The notes: generated by a model not told the origin, from the letters alone. 64,000 bases of DNA from JBDTSW01 sp963782605 (GCA_963782605.1 CAWAKK010000002.1:1-64000), one strand, 5' to 3'; numbered from the stretch's first letter, positions 1 to 11,320 are shown. A program made the numbers and translations.

Positions 1-950
1 GGTGGCCCACTCGCGCGGCTGGCTCGATTACGATGAGCGGGTGTGCACATTGGCCGGAGTTCGCCCAGGAGGGCAAGGACAAGGTGACGGTGAGGCAACT
101 GCTGTCTCATCAGGCCGGCCTGTTCGCGTTTCGGCGAGCGCGTCGACAGGAGCGTCGTCGCGGACCTGGACCGGCTGGCGATCGTGCTCGCTCGACAGAA
201 ACCCGGCCTGGGAGCCGGGCGGCCGCCAGGCCTACCACGCCGTCGCCCTTGGATTCTTCGAAGGCGAGCTGCTGCGCCGTGTCGATCCACGGCACCGCAG
301 CCTTGGGCAGTTCTTCCAGGACGAGATCGCGTCACCGCTCGACCTGGATTTCTACATTCGGCTGCCGATCGATCCCGGACTTCCAGGCTGGCGGTGCTCG
401 AGAAGAGGAATCCAGTCAAGACGCTGGTGACCTGCCGTTCCGGCTGATGCTGGCGTCGATGAATCCACGTTCCGCCATCTTCAGGGCGCTCATGGTCAAC
501 CCAGGAACGTGGCTACCGCTCGACGAGGAGCGCGTCTATGCGCGCAACCTGACGTCCCGTCCGGCGGTGGCGTCGGCACAGCTCGGCGCCATGGCGCGGG
601 CGTACAGCGCGTTCGCGACCGGAGGCCGGGAGCTCGGTCTGCGCGAGGAGACCGTACAAGCGCTCATCGCGCCGGCGATTCCATCGGGCGCACGGCTTCT
701 ACGACGAAGGCCTCAAGGGCGAGATCCAGTTTTCACTGGGCTTCATGAAGACGTGCCCGAGCTGGCCTTTCGGCACGCCGGCGCGTTTCGGCGCGCCCGG
801 CGCGGGTGGCTCCCCTCGGCTTCGCCGACCCGCGGACCGGCATGCATACGCCTATGTCACCAATCGCATGCGGAGGTGTGACAGTGATCCCACGGGATCT
901 GGCCCTGCGAAACGCCGTTCCCCGCGTCCGCCGGGATCGCGATCGTGGCG
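1..950 (+). pseudogene. Beta-lactamase-family serine hydrolase, 5'-truncated by the window edge and frameshifted
   Basis: Fragments in all three plus-strand frames line up as one protein of the beta-lactamase/LACTB-like serine hydrolase family. Pieces seen in order are a segment with VRQLLSHQAGL (about 90-125), AYHAVALGFFEGELLRR (about 230-280), LGQFFQDEIASPL with DFYIRLP (300-370), a segment with AQLGAMARAYSAFATGG (565-630) and a C-terminal SLGFMKTCP region (730-760). The family hydrolyses esters or beta-lactam-like substrates with a Ser nucleophile; the SxxK motif would lie before the window. At least five frame changes interrupt it. These may be sequencing errors rather than real decay, because the residues keep good family resemblance on each side of every break. 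The 3' end is approximate. Confidence 0.6.
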
Positions 951-1885
951 AGTCCGACGCCGCACCGCGGACCTCGACCACGATCACGGACACGGCGCGA
1001 GGTCGGCGATTCTCTCCGCGCGGCTGCCCACCAGCACGTCGATCAGGCTGTCGTCGCGGTGGGTCGACATCACGATCAGGTCGCGGCCTTCCTCTACGGC
1101 GATGGACGGGATGTCTCCCAGCCCGGACCGAGCTCGACGCGGGCGGTGACGGAGAGGCCGAGGAACTGCGGCTGGAGGAAGCGCACCACGTCCCGCCTTC
1201 TCCGGGAACGCGCCGTCTCGAGCGCCTGTGGCGCCCCGCTCAGCGAAGCCCGCGCGAAGGGTATCAATGCACCGCCACCACCTGGGCGGCGGAGGCGCGC
1301 GCCACCACGGCGCGGCGATAGCGACGCCCCGCGCGACCGCAGGTCCGGTCGGGACGAGCAGCCTACGGTACGGGCGGGCGGCCCGTGGCTCCGGCCGCGA
1401 CGCCAGAGGATCGCGCGACCGCCCTCTCTCGAGTGGCGATCTCGGCCACGCTGCCCTTGACGAGGTAGCGAATCCCCGCGGCCGTGGCTCGACATACCGT
1501 GAGATCGGGCCGGTCCGTCGGCGATGGCCTCCGCGACGGCCCCGATGCGGCGACAGTTCGTCGTCCACCGCGACGCGGGTGCGGCGGAGGTCCGGGCGGC
1601 GCAGGCCTCGAGGTGTCGCGTCGCCTCGCGCCCCGCCCCGCGCAGCGCCTCCACGAGGGGCGCGCCCGTCCGGCGGCCTGCGCCACCCTGCGCACGTCGA
1701 TCGAGTGGTAAAGCGCTCAGCTCGGCGTCGAAACGCTCCGCGATCAGGCAGACATGGGCCATGGCGGTGTCCGACTCCTCGCTGAGGTCGTTCGGGCACA
1801 GGATGCGACGGATGGATGGAGTGAATGCGAGCGGCGGCCTGGGTTTCCACCGCGGGGCCCCCTCGAACGGGCTCCCGGCGATCAT
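950..1885 (-). pseudogene. Universal stress protein (UspA family), frameshifted
   Basis: The start at 1885 (ATG) follows GGAGG on the minus strand. The N-terminal stretch contains SIRRILCPNDLSEESDTAM followed by AERFDAELSAL, a typical UspA first strand and helix. The C-terminal stretch contains EEGRDLIVMSTHR, DVLVGSRAERI and DLAPCP, matching the ATP-binding UspA signature (G-2x-G-9x-G type) and the usual PCPV ending. The middle is shifted through all three frames. About 300 codons would hold roughly two Usp-like units or one unit with insertions. It is the last gene of the minus-strand oxidoreductase series and ends convergently with the serine hydrolase. The 3' limit is approximate. Confidence 0.6.
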
Positions 1886-3190
1886 CGGCGGCCTCCCTGC
1901 GGGCGTCCGCTGGGCGGCGCCGCTGAGTACGCCGCCCAGGCGGCGGATGCCCTCGTCGGATCGCTTCGGGCGTGCAGTAGGAGAAGTTCAGCCGGAAGGT
2001 CGTCGCGCCGCCGCCTGCGGGCGAGAACGGCGGGCCCGGCGACGAAAGCCACCTTTTCGCGCCAGGGCGTCGGCTAGCAGGGCCGGCGGAGTCGAGCGCC
2101 CTCGGGCAGGGTCACCCACAGGAAGAGCCCGCCCTCGGGCCGCGTCCAACGTACGCCCGGCGGGAAGTGGCGCTCGAGCGCGTCGAGCATGGCGTCGCGG
2201 CGCTCGCCGTAGACCGCGCCGGATGCGACGGACGTGGCGGTCGAGGAAGCCGCCGCGCGCGGTCTCGTGGGCCACCATCTGCGCGAAGGTGCTGGTGTGG
2301 AGGTCGGCGCCCTGCTTCAGCTGGACCAGCTTCGCGATGACCTCCTCCGGAGCGCCACGATCCAGCCGACGCGCAGCCCGGGGCGCAAGCATCTTGGAGA
2401 GCGTGCCGAGGTAGAGCACGCCGCCGCGGAAGGAGCTGCTCGCCGTGGGCGCAGCCGTGGAGCTCGGCGTCGAGTCTTGACGAGCGGCGGGCAGGTGCTT
2501 GCCCTCGTAGCGGAGCTGGCCGTAGGGGTCGTCCTCGACGATCGGGGTCCGTAGTGGCTGGCGAGCTCGACCAGGCGGCGCCGCCGGGCCAGGGACAGGG
2601 TCGTACCCCGCAGGGTTCTGGAAGTTCGGCAGCACGTAGAGGAACTTCGGTCGCGCGCGGAGCGCGTCCTCCGAGGCGGTCGACCCGCAGGCCCTCGTCG
2701 TCCACCGGCACCGTGAGGAAGCGCGGCCTGGTAGCGCGTGAAGGCCTGGAGCGCGCCGAGGTAGGTGGGCTCCTCGGTCAGCCACGTGGTCGCCGGGGTT
2801 CATGAGCAGCTTGCCGACGAGGTCGAGGGCCTGCTGCGACGCCGGTGGTGACGAGCACGTTCTCCGGCGCCGACGTCGATCCCGTAGCGCACCATGTGGC
2901 GGACCAGCATCTCGCGCAGGGGCAGGTAGCCTTCGGTGGCGCCGTACTGGAGCGCGGTCGCGCCGTGCTCCCCGAGGACGCGGCGCGCCGCCGCTCGATC
3001 TCGGGCGCGGGGAAAGACCTCGGGGGCGGGCAGGCCGCCGGCGAACGAGATGATCTCGGGGTCCTCAGTCAGCTTCAGCAGCTCGCGGATGGCCGAGCTC
3101 GTCATGCCGCTGCGTGCGCTGGGCGAAGCGGTCCGCCCACGGGCGTCTCGCGGCGACCGGGGCAGCCGTCAGTACGTCGGACACGGCCAT
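1884..3190 (-). pseudogene. PLP-dependent class I aminotransferase (2-aminoadipate/aromatic type), frameshifted
   Basis: The start at 3190 gives MAVSDVLTAAP. After one frame change this continues into SAIRELLKLTEDPEIISFA with GGLPAPEVFP, a hallmark of the LysN/2-aminoadipate transaminase branch of fold-type I aminotransferases. Further recognisable pieces are ALQYGATEGYLPLREML, FLYVLPNFQNPAGYD, VEDDPYGQLRYEG, YLGTLSKMLAP (PLP-lysine region) and the C-terminal LNFSYCTPEAIRRG. The enzyme would move an amino group between an amino acid and a 2-oxoacid. It follows the CoA-transferase and alanine dehydrogenase genes on the same strand, which fits amino-acid catabolism. Several single-base frame changes break it. 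The stop is in the ATGA of the next start. Confidence 0.72.
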
Positions 3191-3203
3191 GGCGCTGCCC
3201 TCC

Positions 3204-4511
3204 TTATGTCAGGTGGCGGCGCCGGGCCGCCGCCTCGAGCTCGGGGCGGAAGTCGGGATCGGCGACGGCGATCAGCGCGCGGGCCCGCTCGCGCAGCGAC
3301 TTGCCGAAGGCTGCGCGATGCCGTGCTCGGTGACCACGTAGTGCACGTCGCGCGCGCGTGGTCACGACCCCCGAGCCCTCGGCCGAGCAGCGTCCACGAT
3401 GCGCGACACGCGCCCGCCCTTCGCCGTGGAGGGCAGGGCGATGATCGGGCTTGCCGCCCTGGACCGGCGCGGCGCCGCGGATGAAGTCGAGCTGGCCGCC
3501 GAAGCCGGAGTAGATCGCGCGGCCGATGGAGTCCGCGCACACCTGGCCCGTGAGGTCCACGGCAAGGGCGGAGTTGATGGCCACCATCTTGTCGTTCTGG
3601 GCGATCACGAAGGGGTCGTTCACGTAGTCGGTGGGGTGGAACTCCACGAAGGGGTTGTTGTCGAGGAAGTCGAAGCCTCCGCGTGCCGAGGACGAACGAG
3701 GCGACGATCTTCCCGCGGTGGACGCGTCTTGGCCTCGTTGGTGATCACGCCCTTCTCGAAGAGGTCCACGACCCCGTCCGAGAACATCTCGGTGTGGATG
3801 CCGAGGTCCGCTTGTTCTCGCAGGAACAGCGAGCACGGCGTCCGGGATCTCGCCGATGCCCATCTGCAGGGTCGCCCCGTCCTCGATGAGCTCGGCCACG
3901 TGGGCGCCGATGGCGCGCGCGGCCTCCCCGCCCCGGCCCGGCCGGCAGCTCCACCACCGGCCGGTCCACCTCGACCACGTGGGTGAGGCGGCGAGGCGTG
4001 GATGAAGGAGTCGCCCAGGGAGCGCGGGCATCCGGCGGTTCACGAGCGCGATCGACCGTGCGCGCCCGCTCCGCCGCGGCCTTCGTGCACTCCACGCCAC
4101 GCCGAACGAGCAGAAGCCGTGCTCGTCGGGCGGGGAGACGTGGACGAGGGCCACGTCCACGGGCAGGGCTCCGGTCCGGATGAGGCGCGGGATCTCGGAG
4201 AGGATGGACGGGGACGAAGTCGGCGCGGCCGTCGTCGACCGCCTGCCGGACGTTGGCGCCGGTGAACAGCGAGCGGTGCCGGAAGGCCGCGCGTACCGCG
4301 GGTCGGACGTAGTCGGCGCAGCCGAAGGTGAGGAGGTGCGAGACCTCGACGTCCCTCCAGCTCGTCCGCGCGGGCCACCATGCGCCCGCACCAGCTCCTC
4401 CGGGTTGTTGCAGCCGGCGTGGACCCAGACGTGGTCGCCGGAGCGGATCGCCTTCGACGCGCCTCCGCGGCGGTGGTCACGCGGCTGCGGTAGCTCTCGG
4501 CCCAGTGTCAT
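3204..4511 (-). pseudogene. Acetyl-CoA hydrolase / CoA-transferase family protein, frameshifted
   Basis: Recognisable pieces of the acetyl-CoA hydrolase/4-hydroxybutyrate CoA-transferase family occur in order. They are an N-terminal YRSRVTTAAEA segment, SGDHVWVHAGCNNPEELVRA, ALPVDVALVHVSPPDEHGFC, AHVAELIEDGATLQMGIGEI, and FDFLDNNPFVEFHPTDYVN followed by DPFVIAQNDKMVAINSALA and SGFGGQLDFIRGAA. The C-terminal piece contains DPDFRPELEAAAR. Family members swap CoA between an acyl-CoA and acetate or another acid through a glutamyl thioester. About 436 codons match the usual length. Multiple frame changes split it. It overlaps the alanine dehydrogenase stop by ATGA and precedes the aminotransferase, suggesting co-transcription. 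Confidence 0.72.
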
Positions 4512-5642
4512 GGGGCTCGCCGGCCGCCACGGCAGCGGGGCCAGGGGCAGGTCGAATGCGCGCGCCAGCGACTCGCCGCGCGCAGCGCCCGCGCGTGAAG
4601 GTAGACGTCCCGCGGCGCAGCTCGCGGATGGCGGCGAGCGCGTGGTCGAGCCCCGAGTCCGGCCACCTCGAGGAGATACGGCAGCACGGCGTTGGTGAGG
4701 GCGAGCGTGGCCGGAGCGGGCGGCCGCCGCGGGCAGGTTCGGCACGCAGAAGTGCCGGATCCCGTCCACCTCGTAGGTGGGGTCGGGAAAGGCGGTCGGC
4801 CGCGAGGTCTCGAAGCAGCCCCCCATGTCGATGGACAGGTCCACCACCACGCTGCGCGGCCGCATCAGGCGCGAGCATGTCGCCGGCGTCACCAGCACCG
4901 GGCGCGCGCTCGCCGTGGACGCGCCACCGCGCCCAGCACGAGGTCGGCGAAGGAGAGGGCCTTCTCCACGTTGGCGGGGGTGGACAACATGGTGGCCAGG
5001 TGCGGCCGGAGGCCGCGTGGCCTCGCGCAGCGCCGCCGGCCGCGTGTCGAGCAGCATCACCTGCGCCCCAGGCCCAGCGCCGCCCGGGCCGCGCGCCGGC
5101 CAGCGCGCCCGCGCCCAGGATCGCCACGTGCGCGGGCGGCACCCCCGGCGCCCCGCCGATCAGGACCCCCTTGCCCCCGAAAGCGCTCAGCAGGAGGCAG
5201 GCGCCGACGGTGATGGCGAGGCTGCCCGCGATCTCGGACATGCTCTCGAGCACGGGGGCGCGGCCGTAGGCGTCGGCGATGGCCTCCAGCGCGATGGCGG
5301 TGATCCCGCGCTCCTGGAGGGCGAGGACGTCCTCGCGGCGGCCGGCGGGCAGCATCCAGAACGCGACCACGATCTGGCCCGGCGCGGCAGCAAAGCATCG
5401 TATTCGGCGGGCTCGGGGAGGGAACACGGCCGCCACCAGGTCCGACCTCGCGAACAGCTCTTCGCGCGTGTAGGCGATGGTGGCGCCCGCCGCCTGGTAG
5501 TCCGGGGATCGCCGGCGCGGGCCCCCGCGCCCGTCTCGACCCAGACACGGTGCCCCTGATGGACGAGGGCCGTGGTTCCGGCGGGAGTCAAGGCGACGCG
5601 CTGCTCGCCCGTGCGCATCTCGCGCGGGATGCCGATGTCCAC
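4508..5642 (-). pseudogene. ald: Alanine dehydrogenase, frameshifted
   Basis: A GTG start at 5642 gives MDIGIPREMRTGEQRVALTP, a near-textbook AlaDH/PNT N-terminus. Further pieces are HQGHRVWVETGAGA, RGITAIALEAIAD followed by VLESMSEIAGSLAI, the Rossmann segment HVAILGAGALAG, and GGCFETSRPTAFPDPTYEVDG. AlaDH catalyses L-alanine + NAD+ = pyruvate + NH4+ + NADH. About 378 codons match the normal 370 or so. At least four frame changes occur. It starts one base after the gamma-subunit stop of the upstream oxidoreductase, so it probably belongs to that operon, where it could recycle pyruvate and alanine for the neighbouring aminotransferase. Confidence 0.75.
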
Positions 5643-5643
5643 G

Positions 5644-6387
5644 TCAATGCACCGGCGCCAGCGGCGGCAGCGCCGCCTCCTGCGCCCGGGCGCATTCCGC
5701 GCACGCGCCCTGCGCGGTCGGGCAGGGCGCGCCGTCCGCCTGCGACTCGGCGCAGCACGCGCGGCCGTCCGCGGCCACCGCGCGCGCGCCCCAGGCGAAC
5801 GCCTCCTCGTTCACGGGGATGAGCGCGCCCTTGGCGCGGAGGGCGTGGCGGACCGCGGCCAGGATCGCCTCTGCGGGCAGGAGGCCGGTGGCCCAGCATC
5901 GCGCCAAGCATCACGATGTTCGTCACCTTCGGCGCGCCGAGCCGGCTCGGCGATCTCGCTCGCGGGCACGCCGGGACGCGGTCACGCCGGACCGCGAGGT
6001 CGGGCGGCCGGAGTCACCGAGCGAGTCGTAGATCACGGTCCCACCCGCCGCGACGGCGGGGCCGAAGCGTTCGCCAGGCTCGGGCCGTTGATCGCGACGA
6101 GGACTGCGGGACGATCGACGAGCGGGGGCCGATCACCTCGTCCTCGGCGATGCGTCACGTCCCGCGTTCGCGGTGCCGCCTCGCATCTCGGGCCGTAGCT
6201 CGGGATGTGGGCGACGTAGACACGCTGGTCGATCGCAGCCGGCCCGCGCCAGGAGCGTGCCGAGCAGGTCTGCACGCCGTGCCCGCCGAATCCGGCGACC
6301 TTCACGCCGAGTCTCGGCCAGGGGCCGGCCGCCCTCGGGAATGCGCCGACACTGCGTGCTCCCCGCGATCCGGAGCAGCGCCCGCAT
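5644..6387 (-). pseudogene. 2-oxoacid:ferredoxin oxidoreductase, gamma subunit, frameshifted
   Basis: Segments VKVAGFGGHGVQT, then AHIPSYGPRCEAA, VLVAINGPSLA, TNIVMLGAMLG and ILAAVRHALRAKGALIPVNE reconstruct the gamma (POR/VOR gamma) subunit, which helps bind CoA and closes the active site. The last 50 codons carry several Cys residues (ACCAESQ, CPTAQGACAEC), an extension not typical of stand-alone gamma subunits and possibly metal-binding. The stop TGA (5644-5646) nearly touches the alanine dehydrogenase start. The start is uncertain: ATG 6387 or GTG 6305. Frame changes in the first two thirds prevent an exact model. Confidence 0.62.
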
Positions 6388-7236
<849 letters not shown>

Positions 7237-7240
<4 letters not shown>

Positions 7241-8625
7241 GCGCCCCCGCGCGTGTGCACGCTACGTCGGCGATCTCCTCGGGCGAGGGCACCACCCGCC
7301 CATTGGCGGCCGTGTCGATAGCCGAGGGTGCACGATACCGCTGGCTAGGGCCGAGCCGGAGCTCGTCCTCGATCTGCCCGGGTCCGACAGCTCGACCACG
7401 ACGATCCGCCGCAGGCCGCTCGGCCTCGGCGCCAGCCGGCGGATGGGAACGGCCAGAGCGTGACCGGCCGGAACAGGCCGACCTTCATCCCGCGTCTCGC
7501 GGACCCGACCGCACCGCGCTCTACGCCATGCACCCGGCGATGATGGCGAGCGACGAGCGCCACCTCGGCATCGACCAGCGGTAGAGGTCGCACTCGGGCA
7601 GCTCGCCCGCGGCCTGCGGGCGTACTTGGCGTTCAGGTGCGGTTGAAGGCGCTCGAGGTCGCCTCGGGGCAGCAGGTCGGATCGACGCGATCAGGTTGGA
7701 TCGGTCCCGGCGTCGCCGCATACCGCCCACTCGGGTCGCCCCCCTCGAACGGCTCGCCCGCGGCAGCTCGACCGTCCCCATCATCTGGCCGAGGTAGCCA
7801 TCGGCAGCACGACGACCGGGTTGCGGTAGACGGACCGCGTCGAAGGCAGCAAGGTGAGGTCGACATCTCCTGGGCGGTGCGGGCGCGTAGCACGATGGCG
7901 TGGGTGTTCCCGTGGCCACCGCCCTTGACCACTCGAGCTTGACGTCGGTCTGCTCGGGCCGAGGTTACCGAGCCCGGGGCCGCCCGCGTCACGTTCACGA
8001 TGACGCACGGCAGCTCGGCGCCGACCATGTACGAGATGCCCTCGTGCATCAGCTGAAGCCGGGCGCGGAGGAAGCGGTCATCGTCCGGAGGCCGCCCGCC
8101 GCGGCGCCGTACACCATGTTGACGGTGGCGACCTCGCTCGGGGCCTGCAGGAACGACCCCGCCCAGGCCCGGCGGAGCAGCTTCGGCCAGCAGCTCCGCG
8201 CCCTCGGTGGACGGCGTGATCGGGTAGCCGAAGACGTGGCGGCAGCCGGCGAGTATCGCGCCGATGGCCGCGGCGTGGTTGCCCTTGACGACGAGGGGCG
8301 CCGACGCGGGCAACGGCAGCCACTCATCGGGGATGGGCACGGGAATGGGGCCACGGGCCGGCATTGGCTCGGGAGGGAGGACCTCGCCCTCCGCGTCCGG
8401 GCGCAAGCCGTACGGCTCCGGGCAGGCAGCGAAGCACAGCCCGCAAGCGGTGCAGTCCTCGAGGTGCAGGCGCACGGGGACGAGGCCGGTCGCGGGATGG
8501 ATCGCCGCCCCCTCCTCGATGCAGTGACGCGCGCAGGCCTCGATGCAGCGCCCGCAGCCCTTGCAGCAGTCGGGGACCAGGACGGGCCGGGGCCCGCGCG
8601 GCTTGGCGGCGACCGATGCGCTCAT
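7237..8625 (-). pseudogene. Ferredoxin-alpha fusion subunit of a 2-oxoacid (2-oxoisovalerate-type):ferredoxin oxidoreductase, frameshifted in its C-terminal half
   Basis: The start ATG at 8625 overlaps the stop of the upstream beta subunit (ATGA). Residues 18-75 hold two CX2CX2CX3C cluster motifs (CKGCGRCIEAC and CTACGLCFAAC), a 2[4Fe-4S] ferredoxin. After a Pro-rich linker the same frame continues into VKGNHAAAIGAILAGCRHVF and GYPITPSTEGAELLAEA, the start of an OFOR alpha subunit. Downstream pieces in other frames include EVATVNMVYGAAAGGLRTMT, APGFSLMHEGISYMVGAELP and CVIVNVTR, which resemble VorB/2-oxoisovalerate enzymes. Known VOR complexes usually encode the ferredoxin-like delta subunit separately, so the fusion is notable. 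The first 150 codons are unbroken, so the fusion is real within this read-out. Confidence 0.7.
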
Positions 8626-9491
8626 GCGACACTCTCCCCGGCCTGCCGCGCCACGAAGGCCTCGAGGACCCGCGCGCGCTGGGCGGCATCGACGCGACCG
8701 GCGTCCTGCCGCTCGCGGACCAGCGACTCGTACGTCGGCGGCGGCTCCGGGTCGCGGTAGAAGACGCCGGTCACCAGCTCGCTCCCATACCCCTGGGCCA
8801 GGTCCATGGCCCGGATGCGGTCGGACGGATCGTGGCCCCGGTCGGCGGCCTTCTCCATCTCCGCCTTGTGGGCCTTCAACTGCCAGTCATGGTCGCCGAA
8901 GGTCACGCAGGGCGACTGCACGTTCACGAACGCGAAGCCGGGGTAGCGGATCGCCTCCTCGATCATGGAGGAGAGGCCGGCCATGTCGGCCGGGGTTCCC
9001 TGCGCGACGAAGGGCGCGCCATACGCGAGCACGGCGAGCAGCGGGTTGAACGGCTGCTCGATGCTGCCCGTCACCGAAGTGACCGTGCGCAGCCCCTTGC
9101 GGGACGTCGGCGAGAGCTGGCCCTTGGTGAGACCGTAGATCTGGTTGTCCATCACGATGTACGTGAGGTCCACGTTGCGCCGCACCGCGTGCGGGACATG
9201 GCCGCCGCCGATGGAGAAGCCGTCGCCGTCGCCGCCCGCCACCAGCACCAGCAGCTCCGGGTTGGCGATCTTGATGCCCTGGGCGATGGGCAGCGCACGC
9301 CCGTGGATGCTGTTGAAGCCATACGCGGTGGTGTAGCCGGGAATGCGGCTCGAGCATCCGATGCCGGACACGAACGCGACCTCGTGCGGCGGGCGGCCGA
9401 CCGCGGTCAGGGCGCGGTACAGCGCCTGCAGCACTCCGAAGTCGCCGCAGCCGGGGCACCAGATGGGCTTGAGCGCGCTCTTGAAGTTCAT
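8622..9491 (-). CDS. korB: 2-oxoacid:ferredoxin oxidoreductase beta subunit (KorB-like)
   Basis: An intact 289-aa ORF. Residues 11-16 (WCPGCG) with further Cys in SGIGCSSRIPGY and QSPCVTFGD supply the four ligands of the catalytic [4Fe-4S] cluster. GGDGDGFSIGGGH followed by MDNQIYGLTKGQLSPTS is the Mg-TPP-binding GDGX...N motif. With the gamma-alpha subunit 8 bp upstream it forms a two-gene KorAB enzyme: 2-oxoglutarate (or another 2-oxoacid) + CoA + oxidised ferredoxin gives acyl-CoA + CO2 + reduced ferredoxin. It is cytoplasmic. The C-terminal 60 residues (WQLKAHKAEMEKAADRGHD) resemble KorB of the Mycobacterium type. It overlaps the next gene by ATGA. Confidence 0.88.
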   Translation of the reverse strand: MNFKSALKPIWCPGCGDFGVLQALYRALTAVGRPPHEVAFVSGIGCSSRIPGYTTAYGFNSIHGRALPIAQGIKIANPELLVLVAGGDGDGFSIGGGHVPHAVRRNVDLTYIVMDNQIYGLTKGQLSPTSRKGLRTVTSVTGSIEQPFNPLLAVLAYGAPFVAQGTPADMAGLSSMIEEAIRYPGFAFVNVQSPCVTFGDHDWQLKAHKAEMEKAADRGHDPSDRIRAMDLAQGYGSELVTGVFYRDPEPPPTYESLVRERQDAGRVDAAQRARVLEAFVARQAGESVA

Positions 9492-9499
9492 GATCTCCC

Positions 9500-11320
9500 C
9501 TACTCGACGGGTTGCATCTCCGCGGCGTGGCTGCGCTGGAGAGCGAGCGCGGCGGCGCGCAGGCGGTCGACGATGTCGGTGACGGCGATGGGGCTCGCCC
9601 CCGGAAGCGCGAGCGACTGCACGCCCGCGGGCACGTCCACGAACATGCGAAGGATCCGGTAGAGCTGCCCCTGGAACGACTGCTCGACCACCAGCCCCGC
9701 GCGCACGCGGGCGAAGAACTCCCGGTAGACGTCCTCCAGCACCGGGTAGACGAGCCGCGGCACGAGGAGCTGGACGTCCAGGCCCTCCCCTTCCGCGTGC
9801 TCGAACGCCTCGTGGGCCAGGCCGGCGACGCTGCCCCAGGCGATGAGGCCGATGGAGGCATCGCGGCGCCCGCGGCGCTCGAACAGGTCGTGCCGCGCGT
9901 GCAGCGCCCGCAGCTTGCGGAAGCGCTTCCCGGTCATCTGCGCGTGCACGGCGCCGCTCGCGGTGGGAGCGCCGGACGCCGTGTGCTCGATACCGGACGC
10001 CAGGTACTGCCCGCCGGCCATTCCAGGCTGGCTGATCGGGCTCACGCCGGACTCGGTCGCCCGGAAGCGCTCGTAACCTTCGAGCTCTCCCGGCGCCGGG
10101 CGGCGGCGGTCGACGATCTGGACGCCCGACGTCTCGATGGGGTCGAAGATCTCCTTGCGCTGCGCCAGCTCCTGGTCGGAGAGGACGATCACCGGCGTCT
10201 GCAGCGCCTCCGCGATGTTGAAGGCGGCGACGGTGACGTTGAACATGTCCGCCACGCTCGTGGGCGCCAGCACCGGGCGCGCGGCGTCGCCGTGGGCGGA
10301 GAACACGGCCTGGAAGAGATCGGACTGCTCGCTCTTGGTCGGCATCCCGGTGGCAGGTCCACCGCGCTGCACGTTCACGCAGACCAGCGGCAGCTCGGCG
10401 ATGGTGGCGAGGCCCAGCATCTCGGTCATGAGCGACATGCCGGGGCCGGAGGTCGCGGTCATCGCCTTGCGGCCCGCGAACGACGCCCCGATTGCGGCGC
10501 CGACCCCCGCGATCTCGTCCTCGGCCTGCAGGACGGCGCCCCCGAACTTCCAGAGGTCGCGGCCGAGCGACTGCATGATCTCGGTGGAGGGCGTGATGGG
10601 ATACCCGCCGAAGAACTCGCAGCCGGCAAAGACGGCCGCCGCCGCGCACATCTCGTTGCCGTCGGCCAGCCACTTCCGTCCGGCGACGATTGGCGGCGCG
10701 AGGGGCTTGGGGGCGCCCAGCGGGTGCTCGCCCGCAAAGGCGAGCCCGGCCGCGAACGCGCGCTCGTTGGCGGCCACCACCTCCGCGCCCTTGCGCGCGA
10801 ACTTCAAGCGGATGCCGGTCAGCAGCGCCTGCGGGGCGACGCCGAACCAGCCGGCGAGGAGCCCGAGCACCACCGTCGCCTTGGCCTTGTCGGAGCCGGA
10901 AGAGGCGCGCGCGATTTCGTCGATGGGGACGGCCAGGGATTCGATCGGGCGGACGCCCTCCAGGGGCAGCCGGTCGGGAGCGACGCCGCTCGCGGAGTCG
11001 TACAGCACGGTGGTGTGCCCGTCCACGGGCAGCTCGGCCCCGAACTTCGGGAAGTCGTCCCAGTCGAGGGCCACCGCGACGTCGAGCGTGCCGCCGGCGC
11101 TGCGGACCGGCGTGGTCGCGATGCGGATGCGGCACGAAGCCTCGCCCCCGCGGATCTGCGAGCCGAAGCTCTTGGTCATCAGGCCGTAATAGCCGGAGGC
11201 GGCGAGGGCGCCCATGAGCGATTCGCCCGCGGATACGACCCCGTCGCCGCCGGTGCCCGCGATCCCGATCAGAAGTTCATCCACGCCACTCTGGAGAGCA
11301 ACGTGGGTGCCACGGCACAC
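9500..11320 (-). CDS. korA: 2-oxoacid:ferredoxin oxidoreductase, fused gamma-alpha subunit (KorA-like)
   Basis: An intact ORF of up to 606 aa. Residues 15-200 form the gamma domain (GIAGTGGDGVVSAGESL, SFGSQIRGGEASCRIRI). Residues 220-606 form the alpha domain (DGNEMCAAAAVFAGCEFFGG, YPITPSTE at 240-247, ATSGPGMSLMTEMLGL, PTKSEQSDL). This gamma-alpha fusion order is the one known from two-subunit KorAB enzymes. The ATG at 11320 gives a 12-residue leader before VDELLIGIAG, so a GTG at 11284 is an equally plausible start; no strong ribosome-binding site separates them. The gene heads the minus-strand oxidoreductase operon and has none of the frame breaks seen in its neighbours. Confidence 0.88.
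   Translation of the reverse strand: MCRGTHVALQSGVDELLIGIAGTGGDGVVSAGESLMGALAASGYYGLMTKSFGSQIRGGEASCRIRIATTPVRSAGGTLDVAVALDWDDFPKFGAELPVDGHTTVLYDSASGVAPDRLPLEGVRPIESLAVPIDEIARASSGSDKAKATVVLGLLAGWFGVAPQALLTGIRLKFARKGAEVVAANERAFAAGLAFAGEHPLGAPKPLAPPIVAGRKWLADGNEMCAAAAVFAGCEFFGGYPITPSTEIMQSLGRDLWKFGGAVLQAEDEIAGVGAAIGASFAGRKAMTATSGPGMSLMTEMLGLATIAELPLVCVNVQRGGPATGMPTKSEQSDLFQAVFSAHGDAARPVLAPTSVADMFNVTVAAFNIAEALQTPVIVLSDQELAQRKEIFDPIETSGVQIVDRRRPAPGELEGYERFRATESGVSPISQPGMAGGQYLASGIEHTASGAPTASGAVHAQMTGKRFRKLRALHARHDLFERRGRRDASIGLIAWGSVAGLAHEAFEHAEGEGLDVQLLVPRLVYPVLEDVYREFFARVRAGLVVEQSFQGQLYRILRMFVDVPAGVQSLALPGASPIAVTDIVDRLRAAALALQRSHAAEMQPVE

Noticed and set aside
3204..5060. 618-aa minus-strand open frame spanning alanine dehydrogenase and CoA-transferase
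   Set aside because: It is a chance stop-free path through frameshifted genes. Its middle contains the end of one enzyme and the start of the next.
8622..11135. 837-aa open frame joining korB to an upstream region
   Set aside because: Upstream of MNFKSALKPI the frame is antisense-like and overlaps the intact korA in another frame. The korB start at 9491 explains the gene.
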